DNA of 64,000 bases from Bowmanella pacifica (GCF_014645355.1 NZ_BMLS01000004.1:1-64000), one strand, 5' to 3'; shown: positions 9,541 through 18,696, numbered from the stretch's first letter. A program made the numbers and translations. The notes: generated from the letters alone by a model not told the origin.

Positions 9541-9906
9541 TGTTAGTGCTCCGCTGTTGTTAAGGCCTTTTCAGGCCGTTAGCTGCTTTAATAGTCATAC
9601 CCCTATAAAAAGGGCGCGAAATAATAACAGAAAAGAATTTGCGGTGATACCCGAAATGTTGAAAAAAACGCCTGGGGTGTTCTCTCTTTAGCTTGGGGGA
9701 CTCTGAGAAGCCGTATTAAGCTACAAACCTTTCCTTTTAATTCAAAGAATTAGGTGCATTTACCACGCTTGATGACAGCATCTCGCCCAGCGCTGAGTAG
9801 CCCTGTTTCTCTTGAATAGACAAAATTGGGGCACATAGCCGCAATTCCACCCCTGAACAGAAAAAAGGCCTCAAAATGAGGCCTTCAGATGTCCGTTATT
9901 TACGAC
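9541..9906. other. Intergenic region upstream of the spc operon
   Basis: About 365 bp separate rplN from the lipoprotein gene. On the rplN side there is a small hairpin GGCCT/AGGCC (9564-9577) about 25 nt before the start, and an A/T-rich stretch with TATAGG near 9601-9606 that could be a -10. The far end holds the lipoprotein terminator. I see no remnant of rpsQ or other S10-operon genes. Confidence 0.6.
9861..9885 (-). terminator. Terminator of the DUF4397 lipoprotein gene
   Basis: On the minus strand, downstream of the stop at 9907, a 9-bp perfect stem AAGGCCTCA/TGAGGCCTT with an AAA/TTT loop (9865-9885) is followed by a T-run (plus-strand AAAAAA at 9861-9866). Confidence 0.85.
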
Positions 9907-11265
9907 TTAGTGCAATAGCACCACACGATAGCCGCTGGAAGAACTTACATCAGGCTCAATAGAGACCATGTAATTCACTGCCTCATCGATGGCTAGCGCT
10001 TCGGTACGATAGAGCAGCGTTTGATTACCACTATTATCGTCATGCAAGGCTATGATTTCGAAATAGTCACTAGGTAAGGATATATCCTCGCTATTTGCAA
10101 AGCCCAAACGCTTCACCTTATATTGCGCGGTTTCTACCGTCTCATCCTGACGAACAAAATAGATATCAATGTTGGCATAGTCCTTTACCAGGTTGACGAC
10201 ATTCATTTCATGTTCGTATACCTGGGGAAGCTCACTCTCTTCAAATGCTAAGGTAGTCAGCTTATCGTCTTTGTTAAGGTAAACAACCACCGTCTTCGCG
10301 TCGCCCTGGTTAAGGGTCAATAGGCGATTACTAAAGGAATAGTTATTGTCAGCTGTCAGCGCAGAAATCTGGTAATCACCATATTTTACCGAGTGGAATT
10401 CACCCAGCTCGCGGCTGACCAGTTCATCTTGATTATCCGTATCCGTGCCTTTCACACTCACGTTGGTGCTCTGTGCTTCCAGGCTGTTATATACCCGGTA
10501 TTGTGCCCCGGCTCTGACATCTTTATAGCTAGAGATTGAGGTGGAGTTGATAACCAGGTCAACCGACAGGTTGTTCTGAGTCGTACCCGCAGATTGTCTG
10601 ACCACCATGGTATATTCGGTGTCATAGCTGAATTTCATTGTTGGGCTTTCATAGATAACCTCAGTCTTACCCGGCTCAGTCAGGTACACCACATAGTCAC
10701 CAGTATCCCAATTTGGATTCGTGCTATCCGCGTCCCAGTATTTACCTTCGACCACCTCGCCAAAACTCAGGCTGTCAATCTTACTGGCATCGTCAAAAGG
10801 CGCACCAGCATCAGCCATATATAAGTCATAGCTAGTATTTTCCACTGCGGACATAGCGTACAAAATGAAGTGATCCGTCAATTCCTGACGTTCAAACTTA
10901 TGTTCAACCAGTGTGGGGGCTTCATAGTCGCCAATCAGCATAAATAGTGACTTTTGACCATCACTAAGCGTCACACTCTTGCTGATCACTTCAACCAGCT
11001 TGTCGCTCGCGTCTGTACGCTTCAGTGTCAGAGTTGCATCCCCGGCATCAACCGTGCTCAAACCCGATGCATCACCGTAGGCGGCACTGCCAAGGTCAGC
11101 ATCATCAAGATAAAGATCGGTATCGGCACTGTTAGGGGAACCGTTATAGAACTGTATATAGGCGCTGGGGTACACGCTATCGTCGTCGCTGGAGCCACCG
11201 CAACCACTTAAGGCCAATACGGATGCTGATACCAGCAAGGGAAGAGAGAGAGCTTTGAAATGCAT
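9907..11265 (-). CDS. Putative lipoprotein with DUF4397-like repeats
   Basis: The 452-residue protein has a lipoprotein signal peptide ending in the lipobox LSGC with Cys22, followed by GGSSDDD, so it is probably lipidated. The mature part resembles DUF4397 beta-sandwich modules: AYIQFYNGSPNSADTDLYLDD near residues 35-55, and similar strands recurring around 255 and 365. Members are surface or periplasmic proteins of unknown role. It is a single-gene unit with its own terminator, oriented as rplN but probably transcribed separately. Confidence 0.75.
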   Translation of the reverse strand: MHFKALSLPLLVSASVLALSGCGGSSDDDSVYPSAYIQFYNGSPNSADTDLYLDDADLGSAAYGDASGLSTVDAGDATLTLKRTDASDKLVEVISKSVTLSDGQKSLFMLIGDYEAPTLVEHKFERQELTDHFILYAMSAVENTSYDLYMADAGAPFDDASKIDSLSFGEVVEGKYWDADSTNPNWDTGDYVVYLTEPGKTEVIYESPTMKFSYDTEYTMVVRQSAGTTQNNLSVDLVINSTSISSYKDVRAGAQYRVYNSLEAQSTNVSVKGTDTDNQDELVSRELGEFHSVKYGDYQISALTADNNYSFSNRLLTLNQGDAKTVVVYLNKDDKLTTLAFEESELPQVYEHEMNVVNLVKDYANIDIYFVRQDETVETAQYKVKRLGFANSEDISLPSDYFEIIALHDDNSGNQTLLYRTEALAIDEAVNYMVSIEPDVSSSSGYRVVLLH

Positions 11266-11584
11266 TTAGGGTCCTCGTTACATATAAGGTCGGCTTGACT
11301 TCCTGATGACCAAGCCAATACTCACAAGTTCTCGACGATTCACATTCTTTACCAATCTTTACATCGCTTTACAAAACCACCCCAAAAATGGCGCAATTAG
11401 ATAGCTTTATTGTCTTAATCTTTCTCCATTTCTGCGCTAGCGGTTTATACCCTCCTGCTGATTTAGCGCCACTATGCGCCCCCTAAGACGCAATGTTGTC
11501 AGTGCTGATGCCGGCCCTTTTACATAGCCAGCTGTTATCCCCGCAGCTTTATTTACCGCCCCTCTCGTTACTTAGAAACTCAGC

Positions 11585-11605
11585 TCTCATGGGGGCACCA
11601 TGAGA
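11585..11605. repeat. Inverted repeat, candidate operator
   Basis: TCTCATGG and CCATGAGA form a perfect 8-bp inverted repeat with a 5-nt spacer, 140 bp before the cysteine-rich protein gene. There is no T-run, so a terminator is unlikely. A regulator-binding site is possible but not shown. Confidence 0.5.
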
Positions 11606-11666
11606 AATAGGCCGGTTACACCACCGAACTTCACCTTGCGAGCAGAAAAATGTGTATTAGAGTCAT

Positions 11667-11685
11667 TTATGCATGCTTATGCATG
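11667..11685. repeat. Tandem 9-bp direct repeat with 10-bp phasing
   Basis: TTATGCATG occurs twice separated by one base, that is, once per helical turn, 61 bp before the start of the downstream gene. Such phasing is typical of sites for regulators that bind as head-to-tail dimers; no regulator can be named. Confidence 0.5.
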
Positions 11686-11745
11686 TCTCACTGAGGCTGG
11701 AAGTAGTGAGCGGATGGCGTTCGCCATAACTATACAAGGAAAAGG

Positions 11746-12162
11746 ATGGATACTATGTTGAAAAAAAGTCTGTTTCTCGGTTGTTTATTTGCCAGCTCTG
11801 TTTGTCACGCCGACCCGATACAAGATATGGGATTGTCAGGTCATGAAGCCGGATGGTTCCCTAACTTTATTCAGGGACAAGGCCCCATGACCTGCCGTAA
11901 AACCTGCGATATCTGGACAGGTCTGCCCGCAGAAACCGAAAAGGCCAACGATCTGGTGTCCGGCCGGGATATTGCGTCTGTCTGCAAGATTACCAAGGAC
12001 CCTACCATTATCCACCAGGGCATTAACGACCCTTCCTCACACTGGCTATACGGAAATCAGCAGGACAAGGATCCTGTATGCACTGTTGGCTGGCAGGAAG
12101 CCTCAGGCAACCTGACGGTAACACAGCGTAAGGAATTTATGTGTTTGTGTGTATCGCCTTGA
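11746..12162 (+). CDS. Small secreted cysteine-rich protein, function unknown
   Basis: The 138-residue product has a signal peptide (about 1-23, cleavage likely at CHA-DP). The mature chain holds six cysteines in a TCRKTC pair, two single Cys and a C-terminal CLC pair, which could form three disulfides. I recognise no family. ATG codons at 11746 and 11755 are both possible: AAGGA lies 5 nt before the first and AAAGG 9 nt before the second. It stands alone, with symmetric DNA elements upstream and a GC hairpin at 12170-12186 downstream. Confidence 0.8.
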   Translation: MDTMLKKSLFLGCLFASSVCHADPIQDMGLSGHEAGWFPNFIQGQGPMTCRKTCDIWTGLPAETEKANDLVSGRDIASVCKITKDPTIIHQGINDPSSHWLYGNQQDKDPVCTVGWQEASGNLTVTQRKEFMCLCVSP

Positions 12163-12169
12163 CAAAGAA

Positions 12170-12186
12170 GGGGGCTTAGCGCCCCC
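12170..12186 (+). terminator. Probable terminator hairpin
   Basis: GGGGGC/GCCCCC with loop TTAGC lies 8 nt after the stop of the cysteine-rich protein gene. The T-run is weak, so this is only a probable terminator. Confidence 0.5.
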
Positions 12187-12269
12187 AATCCTGTGTTTGA
12201 AGAGCAACCAAATACTCAGAAAAGCTCCTTCGCCCACAATAACCATGAACTGCATTCACAATGATTGCT

Positions 12270-13094
12270 TCATGGCTGCGTCAAGGTATCCAGATAGAAA
12301 TCTTTGAGCAAAGTTTTCAGCGTACCATTCTGCCGGTATTCAATAATTTTTGCTTCGATCAGGTCAAAAGCCTGCTTATGCTTACTGTGGCAGACAATAT
12401 TGTCGCGAATCACAAGCGGGGAATAATTCGCCTGGTAAGGAAAGTGGGCCTCAATACCCAATTCCTTGTAGGCAAATACAATATCCGGATAAAACGCAAA
12501 AATCAGATTAACTCGGCCAGACATCAGCAGTTTTAAGTTCTCCAGCTCGGTTTGCACCGTAAAAGTGCGGCGCGCCTTGCCCATCATCTGCTGCATTGCT
12601 GCACTAACTGGTATGCCTCTCACCAGGCTGACAACGTCCTTACTTGTCACATCCTCAACGCCGCTGACTAAACGATGTGGCTCGGTAGATACCACTCGAA
12701 CCAGCGCCATATTAAATGCCTGACTGCTGAGGAGATCACCTGGCAACACATCTCGCTCTGTTTGGCTAAAGGTTTCTAGACCAGGGGAGTAGCACGCAAA
12801 GCTACCCCGTAAAAAGTTAGCTTTGGCGCGCTTCATCGGCATCACAACAACTTGATAGCTTTGAGCGAGTTCTGTTTCCGACAATATTTTCGACAACAAC
12901 AGATAATAAACGCCGCTCGGAGGAAGACCTTTTGTGTTGGTTTGAAACAGTCCACTGAGTTCAGCTGCTGCGATGACATTTCGTTCATCAGCCAAAGAAG
13001 GCTTGGCGATGCAAGCAGCAAAGAATATCAAGGTTAACCACAGCCCAACTTGACATCTATGCAACAAGAGCTGGCAGGCAGGGCAACGGCGCAT
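12270..13094 (-). CDS. Periplasmic solute-binding-like protein (SBP family 3 type), orphan
   Basis: The protein (274 residues from ATG 13094, or 280 from a TTG at 13112) has a long n-region, a hydrophobic core and cleavage near SLADE. The rest resembles the two-lobed periplasmic fold of SBP family 3 proteins, with motifs such as LSETELAQSY, VSLVRGIPVS and FYPDIVFAYKELG. No permease or ATPase gene is adjacent, so it is probably not a classical importer component. Such stand-alone proteins are common in Alteromonadales and Vibrio. Neither candidate start has a convincing ribosome binding site. Confidence 0.7.
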   Translation of the reverse strand: MRRCPACQLLLHRCQVGLWLTLIFFAACIAKPSLADERNVIAAAELSGLFQTNTKGLPPSGVYYLLLSKILSETELAQSYQVVVMPMKRAKANFLRGSFACYSPGLETFSQTERDVLPGDLLSSQAFNMALVRVVSTEPHRLVSGVEDVTSKDVVSLVRGIPVSAAMQQMMGKARRTFTVQTELENLKLLMSGRVNLIFAFYPDIVFAYKELGIEAHFPYQANYSPLVIRDNIVCHSKHKQAFDLIEAKIIEYRQNGTLKTLLKDFYLDTLTQP

Positions 13095-13199
13095 AATGGC
13101 TATGATGCTCAATGCAGAGCACGCATATTTGCTGGTAAACCATCATACTGGTAAGAATGACCTCTAAACACTCTCGCCTCCGCCTGTGTAAGTTAACCT

Positions 13200-13940
13200 T
13201 TATGTTTTCCTTTGCCTGACCACTTCATATAAACAAATCCCTGTCGCAACCGATACATTCAGACTGGATACCGAGCCCGCCATAGGCAGCTTGATCAGTT
13301 CATCACAATGCTCGCGGGTTAACCTGCGCATCCCTTTACCTTCGGCTCCCATAACTAAAGCCAGAGGGCCGGTTAACTTAGACTGGTAAATGTCCTGCTG
13401 GGCTTCTCCAGCGGTACCAACAATCCATACCCCTGCCTGCTGCAGCTCCTTGAGGGTTCTGGCCAGATTGGTCACCTGAATAAGGGGAATCACCTCGGCC
13501 GCACCGCACGCCACTTTACGTACCGTTGGCGTCAACGAAGCAGATTTATCCTTAGGCACCACCACAGCATGTACACCGGCTGCATCTGCAGTGCGCAGAC
13601 ACGCCCCTAAATTGTGTGGGTCGGTTACCCCGTCCAGCACCAGCAAAAACGGGCAAGCATTATCCTCAATGATCTTATCCAGATCCTTTTCGTCATATTG
13701 ACGGCCTGGTCTGGCCTTGGCAACTAGACCTTGGTGTTGTTCACCCTGAGCTTTGTCATCCAGGGTTTTACGCTGACAGAACTGTATAGAAACACCAAAA
13801 CGCCTGGCCTGATTAATGATATTGGTCAGGCGCTCATCTTCTCGCCCTTTCAGCACAAAAAGTTCTATCAAACGTTCCGGCTCACGCTGCAGCAGTGATT
13901 CGAGAGCGTGGATGCCATATAGCCATTCTTGCTGCGCCAT
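13200..13940 (-). CDS. rlmB: 23S rRNA (guanosine-2'-O-)-methyltransferase RlmB
   Basis: RlmB methylates the ribose of G2251 in the 23S rRNA P loop. The 246-residue SpoU-class enzyme has an N-terminal substrate-binding domain and a C-terminal knotted SPOUT domain. Motif 1 reads [13 protein letters not shown], motif 2 [13 protein letters not shown] and motif 3 [14 protein letters not shown]. The start directly follows the rnr stop codon, so the two are translationally coupled, as in many gammaproteobacteria. Confidence 0.97.
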   Translation of the reverse strand: MAQQEWLYGIHALESLLQREPERLIELFVLKGREDERLTNIINQARRFGVSIQFCQRKTLDDKAQGEQHQGLVAKARPGRQYDEKDLDKIIEDNACPFLLVLDGVTDPHNLGACLRTADAAGVHAVVVPKDKSASLTPTVRKVACGAAEVIPLIQVTNLARTLKELQQAGVWIVGTAGEAQQDIYQSKLTGPLALVMGAEGKGMRRLTREHCDELIKLPMAGSVSSLNVSVATGICLYEVVRQRKT

Positions 13941-16319
13941 TTACTTCTTTTTCCTACTGGTTGGTTTTGTCTTGCGGTCACCCTTGCGTGGTTCACTTTC
14001 TGATGACTCGCTGCGCCTGCCTTGCCGGGTTGAGGCTTTGGTTTTGCCGCCCGTTGGCCAGGCTGATTTTGCTGCTTCCTCGGCTTTAGGTTTTTTGGCC
14101 TTTTTAATCATCACCTTGCGACCGCCTTTGCCTTTACCCATAGGCTGGTCCAACACAAAGTCAATTTTACGATCATCAAGGTTCACGCCGGCCACTTTCA
14201 CTCTCAGTTGATCACCCAGGCGATACACTGTGCCAAAGTTTTCTCCGATAAGATGCTGTTTCAACTCATCATAGTGATAGTAGTCATTCTCCAGCGAAGA
14301 AATATGTACCAGGCCATCAATATGAAAATCACTCAGGCGCACAAAGAAACCAAAGCTGGTTACCGAGGCAATCACACCATCAAAACTGTCGCCAACATGA
14401 TCCAGCATAAACTCGCATTTCAGCCAGTCGGCCACATCACGAGTGGCATCATCGGCACGCCGCTCGGTCATTGAACACTGAATGCCTAATTGTGAGACTT
14501 CTTCCACTGTATAAGCTTTACCGCCGGTTTTGCTCTTACGCGACGCCAGTTTATCCAACACGGCCTTGATTGCCCTGTGCACCACAAGGTCAGGATAACG
14601 GCGGATCGGTGAGGTAAAGTGCGCATAAGCATCCAATGCCAAACCGAAATGGCCAACATTCTCGCGGTCATAAACGGCCTGTTTCATGGAACGCAGCAAC
14701 ATGGTCTGGATAAGTTCCTGATCCGCTCGGTTAGCAATCTTATCCACTACATTGGAGAAGTCCGCCGGATGTGGGTCTTTACCTATGCCATGGGGGATCC
14801 CCACTTCGCCAAGATAACTTAGGAAGCTAAGCAGTCTGTCCTGATCCGGCTTGTCATGCACCCGATATAGGGCCTCGGCTTGATTTTTTTGCAAAAAGTT
14901 AGCCGCACTAACGTTAGCCAGAATCATGCATTCTTCAATCATCTTATGCGCATCGTTACGCACCACTGGCACGATATGGTCGATTTTGCGTTGGGCATTA
15001 AAGATAAATTTGTTTTCCTGGGTTTCAAACTCTATGGCCCCGCGTCTACCACGGGCTTTTTTCAAGACCCGGAACAGGTCGTGCAAATGACGAAGATGGG
15101 GAACCAAGGGCTCATAGCGCTGATAAAGTTCTTTATCCCCTTGCAGAATATCCCACACCTTGCTGTAGGTCAGACGGGCATGAGAATTCATCACGGCTTC
15201 GAAAAAACGGTAGTCTTTCAGTTGTCCGGACTTAGACACCTGCATCTCACACACCATGCACAAGCGATCAACCTGCGGATTTAACGAGCACAGTCCGTTA
15301 GACAACACTTCCGGTAACATAGGAACAACCTGTTCAGGGAAGTACACCGAATTACCGCGTTCAATAGCTTCTTTATCCAAAGCCGTACCAGGGCGCACAT
15401 AATGGCTAACATCAGCAATAGCGACCCACAGCTGCCAGCCACCATCATCCAGAGGTTCGCAGTACACTGCGTCATCAAAATCTCTGGCATCTTCGCCGTC
15501 AATGGTCACCAAAGGCATTGCCCTTAGATCAACCCTTCCTTGCTTGGCCTCTTCCGGTACCTGTTCGGCTAAGCCTTGAACCTGCTTCTCAACCTCTTTG
15601 GGCCAGTTGTGCGGAATATCGAAAGTCCGTAACGCCATTTCGATTTCCATGCCAGGCGCCATATGCTCGCCGAGCACTTCGATAATCTTACCCACGGCGT
15701 TCACGCGTTTCATCGGCCGCTGAATAATTTCCACTACCACCACATGACCTTGTCTGGCACCGTTCACATGCTCGGGTGGAATAATGATTTCCTGGCAGAT
15801 GCGGCTATCATCCGGCACCACCAAGCCTAGGCCCTGTTCAAGGAAAAAACGACCAACAATGGCTTCACTGCGCGGCTCGACAATACGCACGATACGCGCT
15901 TCTTTCTTGCCTTTAAAGTTCTGACTACTCTCAGTCACCAGTACAATGTCACCGTGCAGAAGCGCCTGCATCTGGGCATTGTGAATAAACAAATCCGGCT
16001 GCCCGTCATCACGCTTTAAGAAGCCGAAGCCATCCCGATGCCCCAGCACCTTGCCGCGGATCAGATCCATCTTATCAGCCAGGCCATACTTTTTGTTGCG
16101 GTTGAACAGTATCTGTCCTTCCCGCTCCATGGCACGCAGGCGACGCTGAATACCAATCCGGCTTTCTTCGTCGCTGGCATTCACCAACTCGCAGATTTCC
16201 AGAAAGGACAGCGGCTTGTTATGTTCGGTTAAAATTTGCAGCAGGTATTCGCGGCTGGCGACAGGATTTTCATACTTTTCCTGTTCCCGTTGGAAATAGG
16301 GATCGTCAGATTGAGACAA
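13941..16319 (-). CDS. rnr: Ribonuclease R
   Basis: RNase R is a processive 3'-5' exoribonuclease that degrades structured RNA and takes part in tmRNA quality control. The 792-residue protein has an N-terminal winged-helix region (about 25-85), two cold-shock domains (about 85-230) and the RNB domain with the acidic metal site IDGEDARDFDDAV near residue 275. An S1 domain near 640-725 and a lysine-rich C-terminal tail follow. It is followed without a gap by rlmB; upstream on the same strand is motX, a neighbourhood seen in Vibrio and Shewanella. Confidence 0.98.
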   Translation of the reverse strand: MSQSDDPYFQREQEKYENPVASREYLLQILTEHNKPLSFLEICELVNASDEESRIGIQRRLRAMEREGQILFNRNKKYGLADKMDLIRGKVLGHRDGFGFLKRDDGQPDLFIHNAQMQALLHGDIVLVTESSQNFKGKKEARIVRIVEPRSEAIVGRFFLEQGLGLVVPDDSRICQEIIIPPEHVNGARQGHVVVVEIIQRPMKRVNAVGKIIEVLGEHMAPGMEIEMALRTFDIPHNWPKEVEKQVQGLAEQVPEEAKQGRVDLRAMPLVTIDGEDARDFDDAVYCEPLDDGGWQLWVAIADVSHYVRPGTALDKEAIERGNSVYFPEQVVPMLPEVLSNGLCSLNPQVDRLCMVCEMQVSKSGQLKDYRFFEAVMNSHARLTYSKVWDILQGDKELYQRYEPLVPHLRHLHDLFRVLKKARGRRGAIEFETQENKFIFNAQRKIDHIVPVVRNDAHKMIEECMILANVSAANFLQKNQAEALYRVHDKPDQDRLLSFLSYLGEVGIPHGIGKDPHPADFSNVVDKIANRADQELIQTMLLRSMKQAVYDRENVGHFGLALDAYAHFTSPIRRYPDLVVHRAIKAVLDKLASRKSKTGGKAYTVEEVSQLGIQCSMTERRADDATRDVADWLKCEFMLDHVGDSFDGVIASVTSFGFFVRLSDFHIDGLVHISSLENDYYHYDELKQHLIGENFGTVYRLGDQLRVKVAGVNLDDRKIDFVLDQPMGKGKGGRKVMIKKAKKPKAEEAAKSAWPTGGKTKASTRQGRRSESSESEPRKGDRKTKPTSRKKK

Positions 16320-16426
16320 ATGGGGAGTCCGTTATATCAGGTTTAGGCCCCTAGTATAGCGAACTCGCGCATTAGTAGTAGCAGGGAATTGTTCTAAACC
16401 CATAAACAGCCAAGCCCATCTTCGGC

Positions 16427-17041
16427 CTAACTGTCCAGTTCACGTTTGGCAGCCCTTACGGCCTTGGGGTGCATTAGCTTTTCCAGTTCAGACAAACAAT
16501 ACGCAATCTTTTGGTGCGTAGGCTTATCACTGGTGATGGCGTTGTATAGCCAGTGGTAGGCATCTTCATAATCATAAGGGCTACCGTAGCCTTCAATGAA
16601 GAGCTCAGCCAGGCGAATCTGCGCGTTGAGATTGCCAAGGCCAGCCGCTTCACGCAAAAATACCACGGCTTTATGTTTGTCCTGCTGAACCAGTTTACCC
16701 AAAGCATAATACCGGCCCAATTGTTCCAGTGCTTCGGGCAGACCTTGCTGGGCAGCTTGCTTCATAAAATGTACCCCGCGCTCAGGATCAGCCTTTACAC
16801 ACACACCCCAGGCCAACATATCGCCCCACAAGAACTGATAAGCTGGCACCAGCAGCGTATCGGCGCGTGCCTCAATATCTTGTACCAACTGGCATTTATC
16901 CAATACCACCCGATCCAAATGGGTGTTTTGCCGAATCATGCCGATCAGTTCATCCTGAGAATACAATTGCACGGCTTTAAGCTCTTCGGCCTGTATGGAC
17001 AAAGACAACAACATCAGGGTCAGACCGGCAATGGCTTTCAT
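16427..17041 (-). CDS. motX: Sodium-driven polar flagellar protein MotX
   Basis: MotX with MotY forms the T ring that holds the sodium-driven PomAB stator around the polar flagellar motor. The 204-residue protein has a signal peptide (cleavage near IQA-EE). Its middle and C-terminal part closely follows Vibrio MotX: CQLVQDIEARAD, YQFLWGDMLAWGVCV, and Sel1-like repeats with YGSPYDYEDAYHWLYNA. I start it at ATG 17041, with AGAGG about 7 nt upstream; a TTG two codons earlier is also open. A sigma-28 promoter lies directly upstream. No other flagellar genes are nearby. Confidence 0.93.
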   Translation of the reverse strand: MKAIAGLTLMLLSLSIQAEELKAVQLYSQDELIGMIRQNTHLDRVVLDKCQLVQDIEARADTLLVPAYQFLWGDMLAWGVCVKADPERGVHFMKQAAQQGLPEALEQLGRYYALGKLVQQDKHKAVVFLREAAGLGNLNAQIRLAELFIEGYGSPYDYEDAYHWLYNAITSDKPTHQKIAYCLSELEKLMHPKAVRAAKRELDS

Positions 17042-17069
17042 ATTCAATCCTCTTCAAAGTCTGTTGTCT

Positions 17070-17096
17070 TTATCGGCGCGAGGACAGAATGCTTAA
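17070..17096 (-). promoter_or_regulatory. Sigma-28 (FliA) promoter of motX
   Basis: On the minus strand a perfect sigma-28 -10 element GCCGATAA (17070-17077) is preceded, after the canonical 11 nt, by TTAAGCAT (17089-17096), which matches the TAAAGTTT -35 at five of eight positions. Its location 29 bp before the motX ATG fits late-class flagellar expression. Confidence 0.8.
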
Positions 17097-17123
17097 GCAC
17101 ACCGCCCCAAGGCGTCAGTCTAA

Positions 17124-18272
17124 CTAAGCTTTCAACCGTTGAATCACTTGTTCTAACTGGCTACGCGGACAAGCAAAGTTAATTCGGAAGAACTGCTTAT
17201 CACCGAAGTCTGCACCCGGTGAGGGGCCAACGCCGCGTTCTTCACACCAGCTTTGCGGATTGTCTACCCCCAAACCACTGGCATCCACCCAAGCCAGGAA
17301 GGTCGCTTGAGGCGCAAGCAGTTTAAGGCCGGGGATTTGATTTACTTCCTGCATCAGATAATCCCGGTTGCCACGCAAATAAGTCAACTGAGCTTCATAC
17401 CAATCATCACATTGGCTAAACGCCGCTTCGGTGGCGTACAGCCCCAACACATTTGCCCAGGGCACAATCCCCATCGCCGCCTGCACAAACTGCTGGCGTA
17501 CACGGGCATCAGGAATGATCGCAAAAGACGTTCCCAAGCCGGCAATATTAAAGGTTTTACTGGCCGCCATCAGCGTCACGGAGTTGTGCTTTAAGCGCTC
17601 AAGCTTGCTGGCTGGAATATGCCGTGCCTGCTCATCCAAAACCAGGTCACAATGAATTTCATCTGAGCACAACACCAGGTTGTGGCGTTCACAGATAGCG
17701 GCAACTTGTTGCAATTCAGCTTCGCTGAATACCGCTCCCACCGGGTTCATGGGGTTACACAAAATCAGCAGCTTAGCTTTAGGGTCGGCGGCTTCACGCT
17801 CCAGCGCTTCAAAGTCCAGCTCCCAGCGTCCCTCGTTTTCCAAAGTAGGAATATCTACCCTCTGCAACTGATTCAAACCAGGGGCAGCTAACAATGGCGG
17901 GTAATTGGGAACTTGTACCAGCACTTTATCGCCAGCTTCACAATAAGCTTTACAGGCCACATTAAAGGCAGGCACTACACCTGGCGTCCAGACAATCCAA
18001 TCCGTATTAATCTGCCAGTCGTGGCGACGCGCCAACCAATCCTTAATCGCTATTTTGGCGGGTTCATATTGAGCCGGCAGCGTGTACCCAAGCAGCCCAT
18101 GCTCCACCCGCTGATGCAGAACATCCAAAATAGGTTGTGCACATTTAAACTCACTGTCTGCAACCCACACTGGCAAAATGTCCTTGCCAGCGTATTTATT
18201 CCATTTAAACGAACAGCTTTCACGCCTGTCTATTATCTGATCAAAATCCATACAACCCACTTCATTCATCAA
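17124..18272 (-). CDS. PLP-dependent MalY/PatB-family C-S lyase or aminotransferase
   Basis: The 382-residue fold-type I PLP enzyme belongs to the MalY/PatB group, which cleaves cystathionine and other cysteine S-conjugates to pyruvate, ammonia and a thiol. The N-terminus (DFDQIIDRRESCSFKWNKY) is typical of the group. The cofactor site appears as NPMNPVGAVF, SDEIHCDL and the lysine motif ASKTFNIAGL near residue 235. It begins inside the 3' end of the upstream response-regulator gene (11-nt overlap), so the two are co-transcribed. The exact substrate cannot be told from sequence. Confidence 0.85.
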   Translation of the reverse strand: MMNEVGCMDFDQIIDRRESCSFKWNKYAGKDILPVWVADSEFKCAQPILDVLHQRVEHGLLGYTLPAQYEPAKIAIKDWLARRHDWQINTDWIVWTPGVVPAFNVACKAYCEAGDKVLVQVPNYPPLLAAPGLNQLQRVDIPTLENEGRWELDFEALEREAADPKAKLLILCNPMNPVGAVFSEAELQQVAAICERHNLVLCSDEIHCDLVLDEQARHIPASKLERLKHNSVTLMAASKTFNIAGLGTSFAIIPDARVRQQFVQAAMGIVPWANVLGLYATEAAFSQCDDWYEAQLTYLRGNRDYLMQEVNQIPGLKLLAPQATFLAWVDASGLGVDNPQSWCEERGVGPSPGADFGDKQFFRINFACPRSQLEQVIQRLKA

Positions 18273-18696
18273 TAAGGTCTTCCCGATAATCTCGTTGCAG
18301 CTTCTCCCGCAACACCCGGGCTAACTTTTCCTGTAATTCTTTCCTGGAGAAAGGCTTAGCAATAAACTCGGTGACACCGGCTTTAGATGCCTCAACGACA
18401 TTTTCCCGGGTAGCATCACCTGTCAGCATAAGAAAGGGAGTTTGCGGTTCAAGCTTTCGAAAGGCCTGTAAAAAGCCCAGTCCATTCATTTCACGCATAT
18501 GCCAATCGCAAATGACCAGATCATAGTAGCCACTACCGGTCTCGTGCAGATGTTCCAGCGCCGGACGCCCATCACCGAAAAAGCCGATGTCAGCAAAATT
18601 CATATCGCGCAATACATGTCTCAACAACTCCTGAGTGATACCGTCATCTTCCAGTACCAGTGCGTTGAGAAATACCGCGCTTATCGTTACATCCAT
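18262..18696 (-). CDS. CheY-like single-domain response regulator
   Basis: I start this 144-residue protein at ATG 18696 (MDVTISAVFLNALVLEDDG), which has GGGAGAG about 5 nt upstream. The ORF is open further but the extra residues are not receiver-like. The receiver domain has the acidic pair EDD, phospho-acceptor Asp in ICDWHMREMNG, Thr in LMLTGDA and Lys in FIAKPFS. There is no output domain and no kinase nearby. It overlaps the C-S lyase gene by 11 nt, an unusual pairing. Confidence 0.85.
   Translation of the reverse strand: MDVTISAVFLNALVLEDDGITQELLRHVLRDMNFADIGFFGDGRPALEHLHETGSGYYDLVICDWHMREMNGLGFLQAFRKLEPQTPFLMLTGDATRENVVEASKAGVTEFIAKPFSRKELQEKLARVLREKLQRDYREDLIDE

Larger units (their letters stand above)
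11266..11745. other. 480-bp intergenic region with symmetric elements
   Basis: This separates two divergent genes. I see no ORF with coding character. It contains a perfect 8+8 inverted repeat at 11585-11605 and a perfect 9-bp direct repeat at 11667-11685, listed separately. Confidence 0.6.
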
